This document shows, one piece after another, positions 21,735 through 31,888 of a stretch of DNA of 64,000 nt. The position numbers and the translations under genes were made by a program. The notes beneath the pieces are model-generated. The model searched no databases, had not been told where the DNA came from, and was given only the letters and a program-made list of their open reading frames with translations. Every line of letters starts with the position of its first letter. Within the stretch, counting starts at the first letter, position 1. The stretch comes from Dermacentor variabilis (lineage: Eukaryota; Arthropoda; Arachnida; Ixodida; Ixodidae): assembly GCF_050947875.1 (NCBI RefSeq), contig NW_027460390.1, positions 2,604,001-2,668,000 on the forward strand, written 5' to 3'.

Positions 21735-24700
21735 ATGGCTTCTTCTCTCACCATAGCTACCTTTAACTGTCGTGGTTTGTCGCGTGCTTCTAAGCAGTTA
21801 GAGGTTATTAATTTGGCTAAATCCAAAAAGGTAGATATTCTTGTGCTTCAGGAAACTTTTATTCATAGGCTAGGCCAGATCAGCCACTTCGACCGGATTT
21901 TTCGCACTCGGTCTTTCTGGAGTTATGGCGCGACGGGCAGTCGAGGTACGGCCATCGTTTTGATGCCGAATTTCGACTGCCTTGTTATTCGCCATGCCAG
22001 GGATTCCGAGGGCCGCGTCTTGTCGGTGGACCTTGATTGTGGCATTCGAATTGTTAATGTTTATGCTCCAACCCGGTCTAAAGATCAGAGAGAGTTTTTC
22101 GCTACATTAGAACCCTACTTGGTAGTTCCCTCTCGGCTAATCCTTGTAGGCGACTTCAACTGTGTGTTCGAACAGGTTGATCGCATCCCGCATAGAGGGA
22201 CTCCAAACCAGAAAGATAGGCGTGCAAATGTTGTACTACGAGAGCTCGTCGACGGGCTGGGACTTGTCGATGCTTGGCGTGTGCTTCGCCCTGGTCAGTC
22301 AGGAATGACTTGGACAGGAAGAGGCATGCAGAGCCGCATCGATCGTTTTTACATCTCGTCGTCACTGGCTCCTAGTATGCATTCTTCTTGGTTAACTCCT
22401 TCTGCTCTTAGCGACCACAGCTTCCTAATTCTGCGGTTCGCCGATTCTAGCATAGTCCCGCAAGGGAAGAGACCGTGGCGTCTGAATCCACGTCTTCTAA
22501 AAGACAGGCAGGCAACCGCAGAGGTATCATCCATTCTTTTTCGATCGCTGCACAATAGAGCGAATCTAAGTGGTACAGAATGGGATGACGTGAAGGTCAG
22601 AGTGCGTGAGTGCTTCAGGTCTTGGGGCAAGCGTCGAGCGCGCGAGGAGCGTGAGGAGATTAAAATCGTCTCCGACGCGATCCTCCTGCTCTCGAGGCCA
22701 CTGTCCGGCGGTCCTGGAGTTGCTTCGGCGCTGGCCTCACTCCGAAAGGAACTTCGGATTCTCCTGCAGCGACGCTGGGATGGCTTGAGGGCCACAACCC
22801 GAGCAGAGCTGTGGGAAATGGAAGCGTGGTGCAGCAGAAACGTCCTACGTAAACATCTCTCAAGGAAGAGCACAACTCTCTCTTCCCTAATAGATCCAAG
22901 CGATGGTAGCATAGTCGATTCACCAGATGGAGTTCTTGCACTGGCGAGGCAGTTTTACATGACCTTGTATGCCGAACCAGCTGCCACTCCAACTGCGTTT
23001 CCTTTTGCTTCGCCAGCTGAGCCGCCGCAAGTGTGCGACTCAGCCATAGTTGAGGACGAGCTTTTTTCGGCATTGAAGTCTATGAAGCGTAATCGCAGTC
23101 CGGGATCCGACGGTCTGACAGTCGAATTTTATGTTAAATTTTGGACACTGTTAGGGAAGCCATTCACATCACTGGTGAACCGGCTACTCAGTGAAGGGAC
23201 TTTGTCAGCGTCTCAACGAGAGGGGTTAATCACTCTCCTTTGTAAGGACGAGTCGAGGAGCTCCGATCTGAGAGCATGGCGTCCAATCACACTTCTGAAC
23301 TGCGATTATAAGCTCATAGCAAAGTGCCTGTGTATGCGACTCACGCAAGTGCTCAGCACTGTTTTGGGTCCATACCAGGCATGTTGTGTCCAGGGGCGCT
23401 CTACTCAGCTTCACGGTATAGCACTAAGGGACCTTCTCCTGTGGGCAAATACCAGGAAACTTCCAGGTATTCTTTGCTCCTTCGATCAGGAGAAGGCTTT
23501 CGATATCATTAGCCATAGGTACCTTTTCCGTGTTTTGGAAGAGGCTGGTTTTAGTGTGGGTTTTAGACAGATGATCCAAGCTTTGTATTCTCGACCGACT
23601 TCTGCTGTTCTCATACGAGACCGCCTCTCGGAGGCGTTCATTGTGGGACGTGGTGTGCGACAGGGGGACCCGCTCTCACCTGCCCTCTACGTACTCGCTT
23701 TTGAACCGCTTCTGCAGAGGTTGTCTTGTGACAGCAAAATTGGCAGGTTCCTACTTCCACCAGGTTCCCCCCCGGTTGCACTCTTTGCCTATGCAGACGA
23801 CTTGTCCATTGTCGTCCCGGACGAAGCATCAGCTTGCGGCGTCCTGGAGGTCATGGACAGTTACTGCGGGGCGAGCGGTGCAAGGTTGAATAGGTCGAAA
23901 AGTGCAGCAATGTACTTGAACTCCACTCCTTCCAGTCCGCAGCCCGTTCATGGTCTCCCCGTGAAAACGCGGCTGCGGATTCTAGGCTTCCAGTTCGAAC
24001 CAGATGGTCTCTCTCCCGAAAACTGGCAACAGGCTAAGGAGAAGCTTGAAGCCAGGGTTCAGGAATTCAGCGCGTTGTCATGCCCTTTGACTGCTCGAGC
24101 GACAATCCTTCGCTCACTTCTGTTTTCCTTTCTGACGTATGTGGCGTGTGTGTCTCCTATTCCAACCCGAACCAAGCTTATCTTGGAGAGGGTCTTGTTT
24201 CGCTTCCTCTGGAAGGGTACAACTGGTTGTGTAGCTAGGCGGGTGCTCAAGTTGCCCAGGGACAAGGGAGGACTCGGAATTCCCGACCTGGGCATCGTGG
24301 CTACTGCACTACACGTCAGGTGGACCCAGGTCGCTCTTAACTCGGATATGCTCCTAACTCGAAGCTTAACTTCCTTCTTTCTTAGCACCCGACTCCGCTT
24401 GTTCTCGCAGAGCACATTTTCCCACTGTGTTCCTCGTTCAGGTACCCCGTCCACCATTTATGCGGCGGCTGCCAACTCTTTGGTAAGCCTCCGCAAGGTT
24501 CACCCAGGCATCGACGTAGTTTCAGCTCCACTCCAAGAGTTAGTGGATATCCTCACCCCAGGACTCCCCCCACATTGCCAAAGGTACGACCTGTCGATTC
24601 ACAGGCCAAACTGGAAGCTCATTACGGCCGGTTTCCTCGACGCCAGGCGAGCCACCTTTATGTACCGCCTGGCGCGAGGGTGCCTGCCGTTGAGCTACAG

Positions 24701-25127
24701 GCCCTTCACAGCCATCCCGGCTCGTGGAGTGTGTCCTTTCTGTGGCGCTCGTGAGGACTCAGTTCATATCTTTACGCAGTGTTTGCTTCCTGCAGCTCTT
24801 CTCCAAAGAGTTGCTAGTCTATTTAGGCTCCCAGGCGTTCCTTATGAGACAGTCCGATTTTTGCACCCTTTGCCCAATCAGGCGATCAACCAGTTCGTGC
24901 TTCTCCTCGCCGAGTGCTCATACCAAGTTTGGCTGGCACGCTGCGATGCAATTTTCGGGGGTCGGGCACCGGGCCTTCACGAAGTGCTTGCGAAAGCACG
25001 GAAGGAGGTCTGGTTCCACCTCACCCGGGAGCGGCACCGCTTGGGCGAGAAGAAGTTTCTCGAAGTGTGGGCTCGTCCTGCCGTGATTTTTGACGAGTCA
25101 GGTGGAAAGCTATCCATTAAGTTATGA
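21735..25127 (+). CDS. LINE ORF2, AP-endonuclease and reverse transcriptase
   Basis: 1130 aa, no stop. The endonuclease occupies about residues 1-230, with ATFNCRG, LQETFIH, LVGDFNCVF and SDHSFL marking the Asn, Glu, Asp and His of the active site. RT spans about 420-760: GSDGLTVEFY, WRPITLLNCDYK, FDQEKAFDIISH (first catalytic Asp), RQGDPLSPALYVLAFEP and FAYADDLSIVV (near 685). A C-terminal CPFCGAREDSVHIFTQC Cys/His motif lies near residue 1000. There is no RNase H. The wording of the RT blocks fits the Tx1/L1 group rather than R1/I or CR1. The enzyme would nick target DNA and prime reverse transcription of its own RNA. All catalytic residues I can check are present. Confidence 0.92.
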   Translation: MASSLTIATFNCRGLSRASKQLEVINLAKSKKVDILVLQETFIHRLGQISHFDRIFRTRSFWSYGATGSRGTAIVLMPNFDCLVIRHARDSEGRVLSVDLDCGIRIVNVYAPTRSKDQREFFATLEPYLVVPSRLILVGDFNCVFEQVDRIPHRGTPNQKDRRANVVLRELVDGLGLVDAWRVLRPGQSGMTWTGRGMQSRIDRFYISSSLAPSMHSSWLTPSALSDHSFLILRFADSSIVPQGKRPWRLNPRLLKDRQATAEVSSILFRSLHNRANLSGTEWDDVKVRVRECFRSWGKRRAREEREEIKIVSDAILLLSRPLSGGPGVASALASLRKELRILLQRRWDGLRATTRAELWEMEAWCSRNVLRKHLSRKSTTLSSLIDPSDGSIVDSPDGVLALARQFYMTLYAEPAATPTAFPFASPAEPPQVCDSAIVEDELFSALKSMKRNRSPGSDGLTVEFYVKFWTLLGKPFTSLVNRLLSEGTLSASQREGLITLLCKDESRSSDLRAWRPITLLNCDYKLIAKCLCMRLTQVLSTVLGPYQACCVQGRSTQLHGIALRDLLLWANTRKLPGILCSFDQEKAFDIISHRYLFRVLEEAGFSVGFRQMIQALYSRPTSAVLIRDRLSEAFIVGRGVRQGDPLSPALYVLAFEPLLQRLSCDSKIGRFLLPPGSPPVALFAYADDLSIVVPDEASACGVLEVMDSYCGASGARLNRSKSAAMYLNSTPSSPQPVHGLPVKTRLRILGFQFEPDGLSPENWQQAKEKLEARVQEFSALSCPLTARATILRSLLFSFLTYVACVSPIPTRTKLILERVLFRFLWKGTTGCVARRVLKLPRDKGGLGIPDLGIVATALHVRWTQVALNSDMLLTRSLTSFFLSTRLRLFSQSTFSHCVPRSGTPSTIYAAAANSLVSLRKVHPGIDVVSAPLQELVDILTPGLPPHCQRYDLSIHRPNWKLITAGFLDARRATFMYRLARGCLPLSYRPFTAIPARGVCPFCGAREDSVHIFTQCLLPAALLQRVASLFRLPGVPYETVRFLHPLPNQAINQFVLLLAECSYQVWLARCDAIFGGRAPGLHEVLAKARKEVWFHLTRERHRLGEKKFLEVWARPAVIFDESGGKLSIKL

Positions 25128-25573
25128 TGCATGCTCCAAAGGTCGCACGACTCGGCCGTGTGCGCCAGTCGATCTACGGGGTTTTGTTTGGCTCAGTGGA
25201 ACCCAGAGCTGGAACCGGTGGTGGTGCACCCTCAAGTGGTCGCGCTGCTCCGCGGACGGCTTTGGTGGTCTCCATGGTTGTATGCCTTGACCTCTTTTGC
25301 GTCAGGGCAGTCCGAGGGTCAGTCAGGCTTGTGCCCTGCAAGACCGACATGGCTGTTTGTGTGTTGAGTGCAGTCCCTCAGTTGGACTGCACCGCAACAG
25401 CCCCCTTGTCCGGGAAGGACCGTTGGCCCGAACCAAGTCCCCCCACCCAGTCAGCCCGGGTTGTGGGGGAGTACCGGGGTCAATGTATCGAATGATGCTG
25501 GGTTGATGAGTACATGAAAGCTCTGGGACGCGGCGCCTCTGGTTGCCAAGTCCTCTTCCCGTCTGACAACGGT
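25128..25573 (+). other. Tx1-like LINE 3' UTR
   Basis: 446 bp from the ORF2 stop to the target duplication. It lacks poly-A and lacks the simple-repeat tail seen on the other LINEs in this window, so its RT must recognise a 3' sequence or structure. GC-rich inverted words occur (for example CCCGGG and GGGGAG/CTCCCC-type words), but I could not fold it. Confidence 0.7.
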
Positions 25574-25579
25574 ACCAGG

Positions 25580-25822
25580 GGAGACCAGGCCAGTCAGGCA
25601 GGCCGACGACGGCGGGTATGACATCGTTCTGTTTATAGACATTTTTGTACAGTTTAAACTTACGGCAGAAGCCAAGTGAATAAACCTAGTTATTCAAATG
25701 CTACTCTCGTCGTCGTACCTGCGGGTTTGGACTTTCCCCTGCCAGAGCTCATCCCCATTCTTCTTCCGTCTCCCTGGTGAGTTGATGCGTCTGATATCTC
25801 ACGGCTGCGTCACTTCGCTACA
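25580..25822 (+). repeat. Gypsy-2 5' LTR, right part
   Basis: 243 bp matching 28534-28776 with about six mismatches. It contains GTGAATAAACC, a likely polyadenylation signal (AATAAA), and ends TTCGCTACA. Confidence 0.92.
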
Positions 25823-25825
25823 AAG

Positions 25826-25843
25826 TGGTGGAGTGTGCTGGGT
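25826..25843 (+). promoter_or_regulatory. Gypsy-2 primer-binding site candidate
   Basis: TGGTGGAGTGTGCTGGG starts 3 bp after the LTR. A TGG start just inside the 5' LTR is what a tRNA 3' CCA would pair with. The tRNA was not identified. Gypsy-1 has a related word (GTGCTGGGTACC) in the same place. Confidence 0.55.
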
Positions 25844-25866
25844 ACCGAAGGCCACGCTCTAATATC

Positions 25867-27846
25867 ATGGGCCGCGGCAACAAACCCGAAGAACCTAGCT
25901 CTAACAGCTCGACTATGACCAAACCCGCTACTGTCCTCGCTACCATGTCCACCCCTCCAGCGGAACCGTTCATCGGACCGCCAGTATTTAAAGGCACACC
26001 AGAAGAGTCAATATCTGAGTGGCTGCTTTGCTACGAATACGTAGCCTCCCTCAACAACTGGGATGAAGGGACGAAAGTAAAATTTTTGTATCTGGCATTA
26101 GAGGGCAATGCAAAAAAGTGGCACACCACGCAAATTTTAACGGGTGCCCCTAATACATGGAAAGAGTGGACGACGCTCTTAAAAACGTCTTTCACAAGTC
26201 GCCACTGAGTTGAGATCGCATATTTGCGGCTCCAAAACCGAACGCAGCTGCCATCAGAATCTCCCGAAGATTATTATTATGACGTTGTGCAACTGTGCGC
26301 CAGAGCCAATCCATTTATGACGGAAGAGGAGCTGATGCGGCACCTCATGCGCGGATTGCGTCCGGACGTGCTGGAAAAAATTCTTGTAGCAAACCCGGAC
26401 AGCTGCTCTGCTTTCCTCGAAATTTTACGCCGAATTGATTGGGCAGCTTCTTTGATGGTGCGTGCGTCGCAACCAGAAGCGACCGGCACCTATTTCTCTG
26501 CCGGCCAGCAGTCGTGCTACCCATTCGCCTCGGCACCTGCCGCCGGAGTGACACCCGCTGGAGCAACAGTGCAGCCGCCTCCAACATGTCTCGCCACCTG
26601 CGCTGCGGCAGAGCGTCACTGCCCGCGAGAGGCCACCGACCGCGACGGGGACTTGAGGACGATCGCGGACTCTATAGCCTCATTATTTGACCGCCTGAAA
26701 GGTATCGAACAAGATGTACGTCGTCCTCCAGTGCCTTGGCCAGCGAGAAATACCCGTGACGACGACGAGCGACCACGCTGCCAGCTATGCGACCGCATCG
26801 ACCACTTTGCGCCCCAGTGCCGGCAATGGCTCCAGGAAAACGGACCCCAGGGGAAGGAGCAGCGCTCTAACTTTGAGCAAAGCAAATCCGACACTCTTTT
26901 CCGACTTCCGCATGATTCCGCACCAGCAAGCGAAGAAAATCCCTTACCGTTGCTCGTGCTGGATCATGTGGACATTGGGGAAAAGCAGAGAGAGGATTCA
27001 TGGATGCGAGAAGTAATACTGCACCTAGAGCAGCCGAGGGCGCCCGTTGCCAGAAAAACGAAAAGAACGGCACGGAGCTTTCGCTTGATCGGCGGTGTGT
27101 TGTATAGAAGAGCGAAAGGCTTTCAAGACGGTCGCATGGCACTTGTTGTCCCAGGGTGTTTGAGGTCGGAGGTGTTACGGCACTGTCATGTCGATAGCTC
27201 GGCGGGCCACCTCGACGTCAGGCGCACCTGGGGGAAAGTTCGCCGCCGTTATTTCTGGCCAAAGATGTTTTGCCACGTCAACAAGTACGTCCTATCCTGC
27301 TCTGACTGCCAGAAACAGGCGCTCGCCCACAGAAAGCCAGCCAGTGTCGCCCCCTTTGTAAGCTCCAAAAATGAGCCTCTACTTCAGGAAGGCCAAGAAA
27401 CACAACGCGGAACCCAGGACGCTAAGAAAGCGGCCCACCAAACGGACTCTGCTCAGATTCTAGCCGACCAAACCGGCAACAAACGCGACGCTTTTAATGT
27501 TGCGCGATTAGAACCGTGCCACGTCAGGCAGTGCTCCGATGATGACGACGCAGACGGCAAATCTGATAACGAACGTCCAAAGAAAAAGAAAATGTGTTGT
27601 GTTCGTCGCGTTGTGCAACAATGTAGTTGTCGTGGTGACCGGAGGCATGCCCCGTGTAATCGTGTGTGTGAGATGTCGACTGGTGATCGAGGACAAGCCA
27701 AGAACCCGCACGGGACTGAACTTTACTCCAACTGGAGTACATATAACTGGAGGACATTTCATAGGGAGGCTGAGCCTCGAACCATCGCTCCGTATGACAC
27801 AGACACTGTTGGTATTACAGCTCAAGCGAATAATCTTCATTGCTAA
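25867..27846 (+). pseudogene. Gypsy-2 Gag fused in frame to integrase N- and C-terminal pieces
   Basis: The first ATG is at 25867. The Gag capsid begins near FIGPPVFKGTPEESISEWLL; one TGA stop lies at 26206-26208, and the same frame then stays open for about 540 codons. It contains a CX2C..HX4C-type cluster, CQLCDRIDHFAPQC (near 26790-26830). Downstream the frame passes directly into the integrase HHCC zinc domain: HCHVDSSAGHLDVRRTWGKV to CSDCQK (about 27181-27315). It then skips to FNVARLEPCHVRQC, which resembles the last residues of an integrase, and ends in a Lys/Cys/Arg-rich tail. Protease, RT, RNase H and the DDE core are absent. The long open frame across the junctions is unusual for a random deletion. 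Confidence 0.8.
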
Positions 27847-28062
27847 TTTTCTTGTGTAGCGAGCGCGAATGAACTTTGTTTCTTGTCTTGTGCATTTTGT
27901 TTCCATTTTGTCAAAACTTCTTTGTTTTGTTTTACGTGATACTAAATCTTCCTTACGGATACTTCAGTTCTTTATATGAATCCCTAATGTGCGCGTTTAC
28001 CTTCTTGAGCCATGTTTTATTTTGTAGTAATGATTTGTAACGAGTGGGACACTCTTTTTCGT

Positions 28063-28072
28063 AGGGGGGAGG
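28063..28072 (+). promoter_or_regulatory. Gypsy-2 polypurine tract
   Basis: AGGGGGGAGG lies immediately before the 3' LTR. This is the classic plus-strand DNA primer of LTR retroelements and supports the LTR boundary. Confidence 0.85.
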
Positions 28073-28776
28073 TGTCGCGAAGAGAGTGTACCGCGGCCCT
28101 CTTTGCTGTCTTTCCGCGAATTTTGTGGGGTCCTTGACGCGGGGCAAACCTTTGTACACAAATGACCTCGACGGCGCCGCGGACAGTGCTGCCGCGCGGC
28201 CACCGCCACCGCCGCGCCTGACGTCACACGTGCACATGTCGCGTCGTCTTCCCACGCCCGGCTGTCAAAAGCTGATTAGTTATGGTCAGAGTGCTTTTGT
28301 GCACGGAGTGTTGACGCGACCATTTCTTGACCTCTTGAACTCTGCCGCTTATTGGATGATGTCGGCTTGCCTGATTGGTCGGAGTAACGAAGTAACCCAT
28401 TGGTGAAGAAGCGTGCGCCTCCCGCCGGTCCGCGGGTCCCTTGGATGCTGGGGAAACTTATTTAAGGAATAGTTTGGGGTAGTTTTGAGAGTGAGCTAGT
28501 AGACAGCAGCAGACACGGCGCAACTTCACCAGGGGAGACCAGGCCAGTCAGGCAGGCTGACGACGGCGGGTATGACATCGTTCTGTTTATAGACATTTTT
28601 GTACAGTTTAAACTTACGGCAGATGCCAAGTGAATAAACCTATTTATTGAAATGCTACTCTCGTCGTCGTACCTGCGGGTTTGGACTTTCCCCTGCCAGA
28701 GCTCATCCCCATTCTTCTTCCGTCTCCCTGGTGAGTTGATGCGTCTGATACCTCACGGCTGCGTCACTTCGCTACA
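28073..28776 (+). repeat. Gypsy-2 3' LTR, intact
   Basis: 704 bp, TGTCGCG..GCTACA, followed by AGGC. It serves as the uninterrupted reference that reveals the LINE insertion in the 5' LTR. Confidence 0.93.
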
Positions 28777-31089
28777 AGGCGGTCACGGTCAATTTCCCTT
28801 GCGTGGGCACAGCGGGCGATGGCGTCAAGTGCATTATTCGCTGGTCGGTGCCGCGTGAACAGGAAGGCTTGTGCCGAGGGGCAGTGCTGGTTCTCGGCCG
28901 AACAGACGGACAAATGGGGAATAACCGGCTGTGTCGTGACGCGAGGAATTATAAGCAAATGTGACAAACGGTAGAGCGCGGTCCCAGTCAGTGTGGTCTG
29001 AAGAGACATATTTCGCGAGCATGTCTGTGGGAGTACGATTGAAACGCTCCGTGAGGCCATTTGTTTGCGGATGGTATGACGTGGATAGCTTGTGCCTCAT
29101 GGCTCAGGACTACAGGATGTCCGCGATAACTTTTGATAGGAATGTCCGGCCATGGTCAGTGAGAAGTTATCGTGGAGCTACATGTAATAAATTTACGTCG
29201 CGTAGAAGAAAATCGGCGACATCTGTGACGCAGCTTGTAGGAAGCGCTTGGGTGATGGCGTAGCACGTGGCGTAATCCGTGGCTACAGCGATCCACCTGT
29301 TCCCAGAGGTAGAAAGAGGAACAGGGCCAAGTAAGTCCAAACCAACCCGAAAGAATGGTTCCGCGGGAATGTCGAGTGGTTGAAGGTACCCAGCAGGGAG
29401 CGTCGATGGTGTCTTGCGTCGCTGGCATTTCTGGCACGCAGCTACGTATCTTCGAACGGAGCGAGCAAGCCCTGGCCAAAAGAAGCGTCGGCAGATCCGG
29501 TCGTAGGTTCGTGACACACCCAGGTGACCGACAGTGGGGAGGTCATGAAGTTCATGGAGAGCAGCCGAGCGAAGGTGTTTAGGGATCACAAGAAGTAATG
29601 CAGGGCCGTCCGTGTGAACGTTGTGGTGGTGGAGTACGCCACCTTGAAGTGTGACTAAGGGAAGGGAACTGTCGGCCAGTGACGATGATGATACGCAAGG
29701 ACGGGTCACGGCGTTGCTCATCGGCGACGTGAAGGAACGGAAAAACAGAGAGAACACAGGCGTCGGTGTCAGTATCAGACGTAGAGGTTGCGTCTTCGAC
29801 TGGGTAGTGAGAGAGGCAATCTGCGTTCTGGTGTTGGCGTCCCGACTTGTAAGTCACTGTGTAGGGATATTTTTGTAGTCGGAGGGCCCAACGACCGAGC
29901 CGGCAAGTAGGATCCTTGACCGACGAAAGCCAACAGAGCGCATGATGGTCTGTGATTACTGAGAAGGGCTTGCCATATAAATATCGGCCGAACTTTGAAA
30001 CAGCCCATACGAGAGCAAGACATTCGCGCACGGTAATCGAATAGTTACGCTCGGCAGTTGTCAGGAGCCGGCTAGCCTAGGCTATAACGCGGTCGTGTCC
30101 ATGTTGGCGTTTCGCTAAGACGGCGCCGATCCCATAACCACTGGCATCGGTTCGGACCTCTATAGGTGCGGACGGGTCAAAGTGGGCCAAGACCGGTGGA
30201 TTGGTGAGAATCGTGATAAGGCGTGAAAATGCGGCAGCCTGAGGGGAACCACACGTACAAGGCACGTCTTTCTTCAGAAGTTCAGTGAGTGGTCGAGCGA
30301 TTGCTGCGAAATCTTTCACGAACCGTGGGAAATAAGAACACTGCCCCACAAAACTCCGTGCGTCATTGACAGACCGAGGTACAGGAAAAGCCTTTACTGC
30401 TCGAACCTTCTCCGGGTCGGGTTGTACTCCGGAAGCATCGACGAGATGGCCTAGCACTATAATCTGTCGGCGCCCGAAGTGGTACTTCGATTAGTTTAAT
30501 TGTAGCCCAGCCTTGCGTAAAACATCAAGGATAGCTGCGACACGCTCAAGGTGCGTCTAAAATGTAGGAGGAAACACAAGGACGTCGTCGAGGTAACAAA
30601 GGCAAGTTGACCATTTGCAACCGTGAAGCAGAGAGTCGATAATCCGTTTGAACGTGGCGGGGGCATTGCATAAACCGAATGGCATAACTTTGAATTACTA
30701 GAGGCCATCTGGAGCGACGAAAGCGGTCTTTTCTTGGTCTTGCTAATCGACGGAAATCTGCCAATAACCAGATCGAAGGTTGATGGACGAAAAGTATTTG
30801 GCACCGCGAAGACAATCAAGAGCGTCGTCGATTCGTGGTAAAGGGTAAACGTCCTTTTTAGTAATTCGTCTTAGGTGGCGGTAATCAAAGCAGAAACGCC
30901 ACGTGCCTTCTTTCTTTTTGACGAGCACGACCGGCGACGCCCAAGGACTCCACGAGCGCTCAACAATGGCTCTGGTGGGCATCTTGTTTACTTCCTGCTG
31001 AATAACTTGCCGCTCTGCCGTGGACACGCGATACGGTCGGCGGTGAATGGGAACAGCATCACCAGTGTTTACCCGATGCTCAGCTCTGC
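28777..31089 (-). pseudogene. Gypsy-3 pol (RT, RNase H, integrase)
   Basis: Read on the minus strand from 31089 downward. RT: TWRFCFDYRHLRRITKKDVY and SSINLRSGYWQISVD (about 30740-30910), then shifted frames through the palm. Thumb and RNase H: LGHLVDASGVQPDPEKVRAV, EVRTDASGYGIGAVLAK, ITDHHALCWLSSVKDPTCRL. The integrase zinc domain HELHDLPTVGHLGVSRTYDR to CQKCQ lies near 29420-29560. Its core shows VATDYATCY near 29270 and TERFNRT near 29040. Several frameshifts are present. It continues at 19290-19605. Similarity to Gypsy-1 is close throughout, so the two are related families. Confidence 0.88.
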
Positions 31090-31381
31090 ATGGCTTTCGC
31101 GCTTGTTCGCATGTACATGGCGCATCTACTACTCGTTTTCCAAGCTTAAAATGAATCAGTTGCTATTGAAAAAGTACTTATATAAAACAATGCATTTATC
31201 CCTGAAGCACACAGCTGACGTGACTTGGCCCAGTTCGAAGCGCGGGCGGCCATCTTCGTCGGCGGGGTCACCGGCTGTCTGGCTCATGACGTCAGTCCAG
31301 AGTGCGTGCCCATCGGTGGATTCTCGTGTGCATCCGCGTCGGAGGAGTAAACGCCCCCTTTTTTCTAAAGTTTTATGCGAC
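31090..31381. other. Unrelated filler replacing Gypsy-3 gag and protease
   Basis: Between the RT start and the gag stub there is no Gag or protease homology. The AT-rich part (about 31130-31210) and the GC-rich part differ sharply in composition. This is a deletion with filler DNA, or part of another insertion; no ends were recognised. Confidence 0.45.
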
Positions 31382-31456
31382 TATAGGAACCGTAACGTAC
31401 GTTGCGGGTGGCGCCGCAGATGTAGGTGGCGACGGGGTGGTTCCATCGGAAGCCAT
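31382..31456 (-). pseudogene. Gypsy-3 gag stub
   Basis: The minus-strand ATG at 31456 opens MASDGTTPSPPTSAAPPATY and about five more residues before homology stops at a terminator. The Pro/Ala/Ser-rich start matches the style of Gypsy-1 Gag. Its distance from the LTR (about 75 bp) is right for a leader. Confidence 0.55.
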
Positions 31457-31530
31457 GGCTGAGAAGACGACGGTCCGGCCGGTTCGGAGATCGGTGGCGA
31501 GGACGGGGAACGTTCCACCTCCACCACAAT

Positions 31531-31710
31531 GTTACGCGAAGGACGAATCTCTAAGACGTGCAACTATTTACAGGTTGTATTTACAACAGCGGTTGCAGCG
31601 CTGTCGGGTTAGATTCACAGCGTGAGCCCAGTTCGTTCTTCCTCCTCTTTTCTCGAGTAATGGCGCCCACGCGCCGCATTCAAACAATGAAATACCACAC
31701 GCGTGTGGCA
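31531..31710 (-). repeat. Gypsy-3 5' LTR
   Basis: 180 bp, paired with 19117-19289. On the minus strand it is followed by TTGTGGTGGAGGTGGAACG, where the TGG start is a primer-binding candidate like that of Gypsy-2. Confidence 0.85.
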
Positions 31711-31711
31711 A

Positions 31712-31712
<1 letters not shown>

Positions 31713-31772
<60 letters not shown>

Positions 31773-31806
31773 GAGAGTTATATATATATATAGAGAGAGT
31801 TATACC

Positions 31807-31870
<64 letters not shown>
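31713..31870. repeat. (TA)n microsatellite, right half
   Basis: Two long TA runs (about 31713-31766 and 31817-31870) are separated by TATA/GAGAGTTATA-rich spacer. This is the continuation of the tract that ends at 19114 on the other side of Gypsy-3. Confidence 0.92.
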
Positions 31871-31873
<3 letters not shown>

Positions 31874-31888
31874 TTATATATATAACTA

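Larger units (their letters stand above)
20067..25573 (+). mobile_element. Full-length Tx1/L1-like LINE with two open ORFs
   Basis: 5507 bp, bounded by the 6-bp duplication ACCAGG (20061-20066 and 25574-25579). Removing it restores an LTR of exactly the partner's length, so both ends are known to the base (allowing for shared bases). The layout is a 276-bp 5' UTR, ORF1 (20343-21605), a 129-bp spacer, ORF2 (21735-25127) and a 446-bp 3' UTR. There is no poly-A or simple-repeat tail; the 3' end is GTCTGACAACGGT. The intact ORFs and sharp ends suggest a recent, possibly still competent copy. Confidence 0.92.
19606..28776 (+). mobile_element. Gypsy-2, young deletion derivative nested in Gypsy-3
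   Basis: The LTRs are 704 bp. The 3' copy is 28073-28776. The 5' copy is split by a LINE into 19606-20066 and 25580-25822, which sum to exactly 704. I count about ten mismatches between the two copies, so insertion was recent. The ends are TGTCGCG..GCTACA, with TSD AGGC. The internal region is only about 2.25 kb (25823-28072) and lacks protease, RT, RNase H and the integrase core. It retains a primer-binding candidate, one long frame and a clean polypurine tract, so it may be mobilised in trans. Confidence 0.92.
19117..31710 (-). mobile_element. Gypsy-3, outer element of a nested set
   Basis: The LTRs at 19117-19289 and 31531-31710 are homologous (shared AACTATTTACAGGTTGTAT and ACCACACGCGTGT). 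On the minus strand they read TGC..ACA. The internal region is present only at 19290-19605 and 28777-31530; the rest is the inserted Gypsy-2. Reading the minus strand gives 5' LTR, a gag stub, RT, RNase H, integrase, 3' LTR. Most of gag and the protease are replaced by about 0.3 kb of unrelated sequence (about 31090-31380). Both outer flanks are (TA)n, so it landed in a microsatellite and its target duplication cannot be read. Confidence 0.85.
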
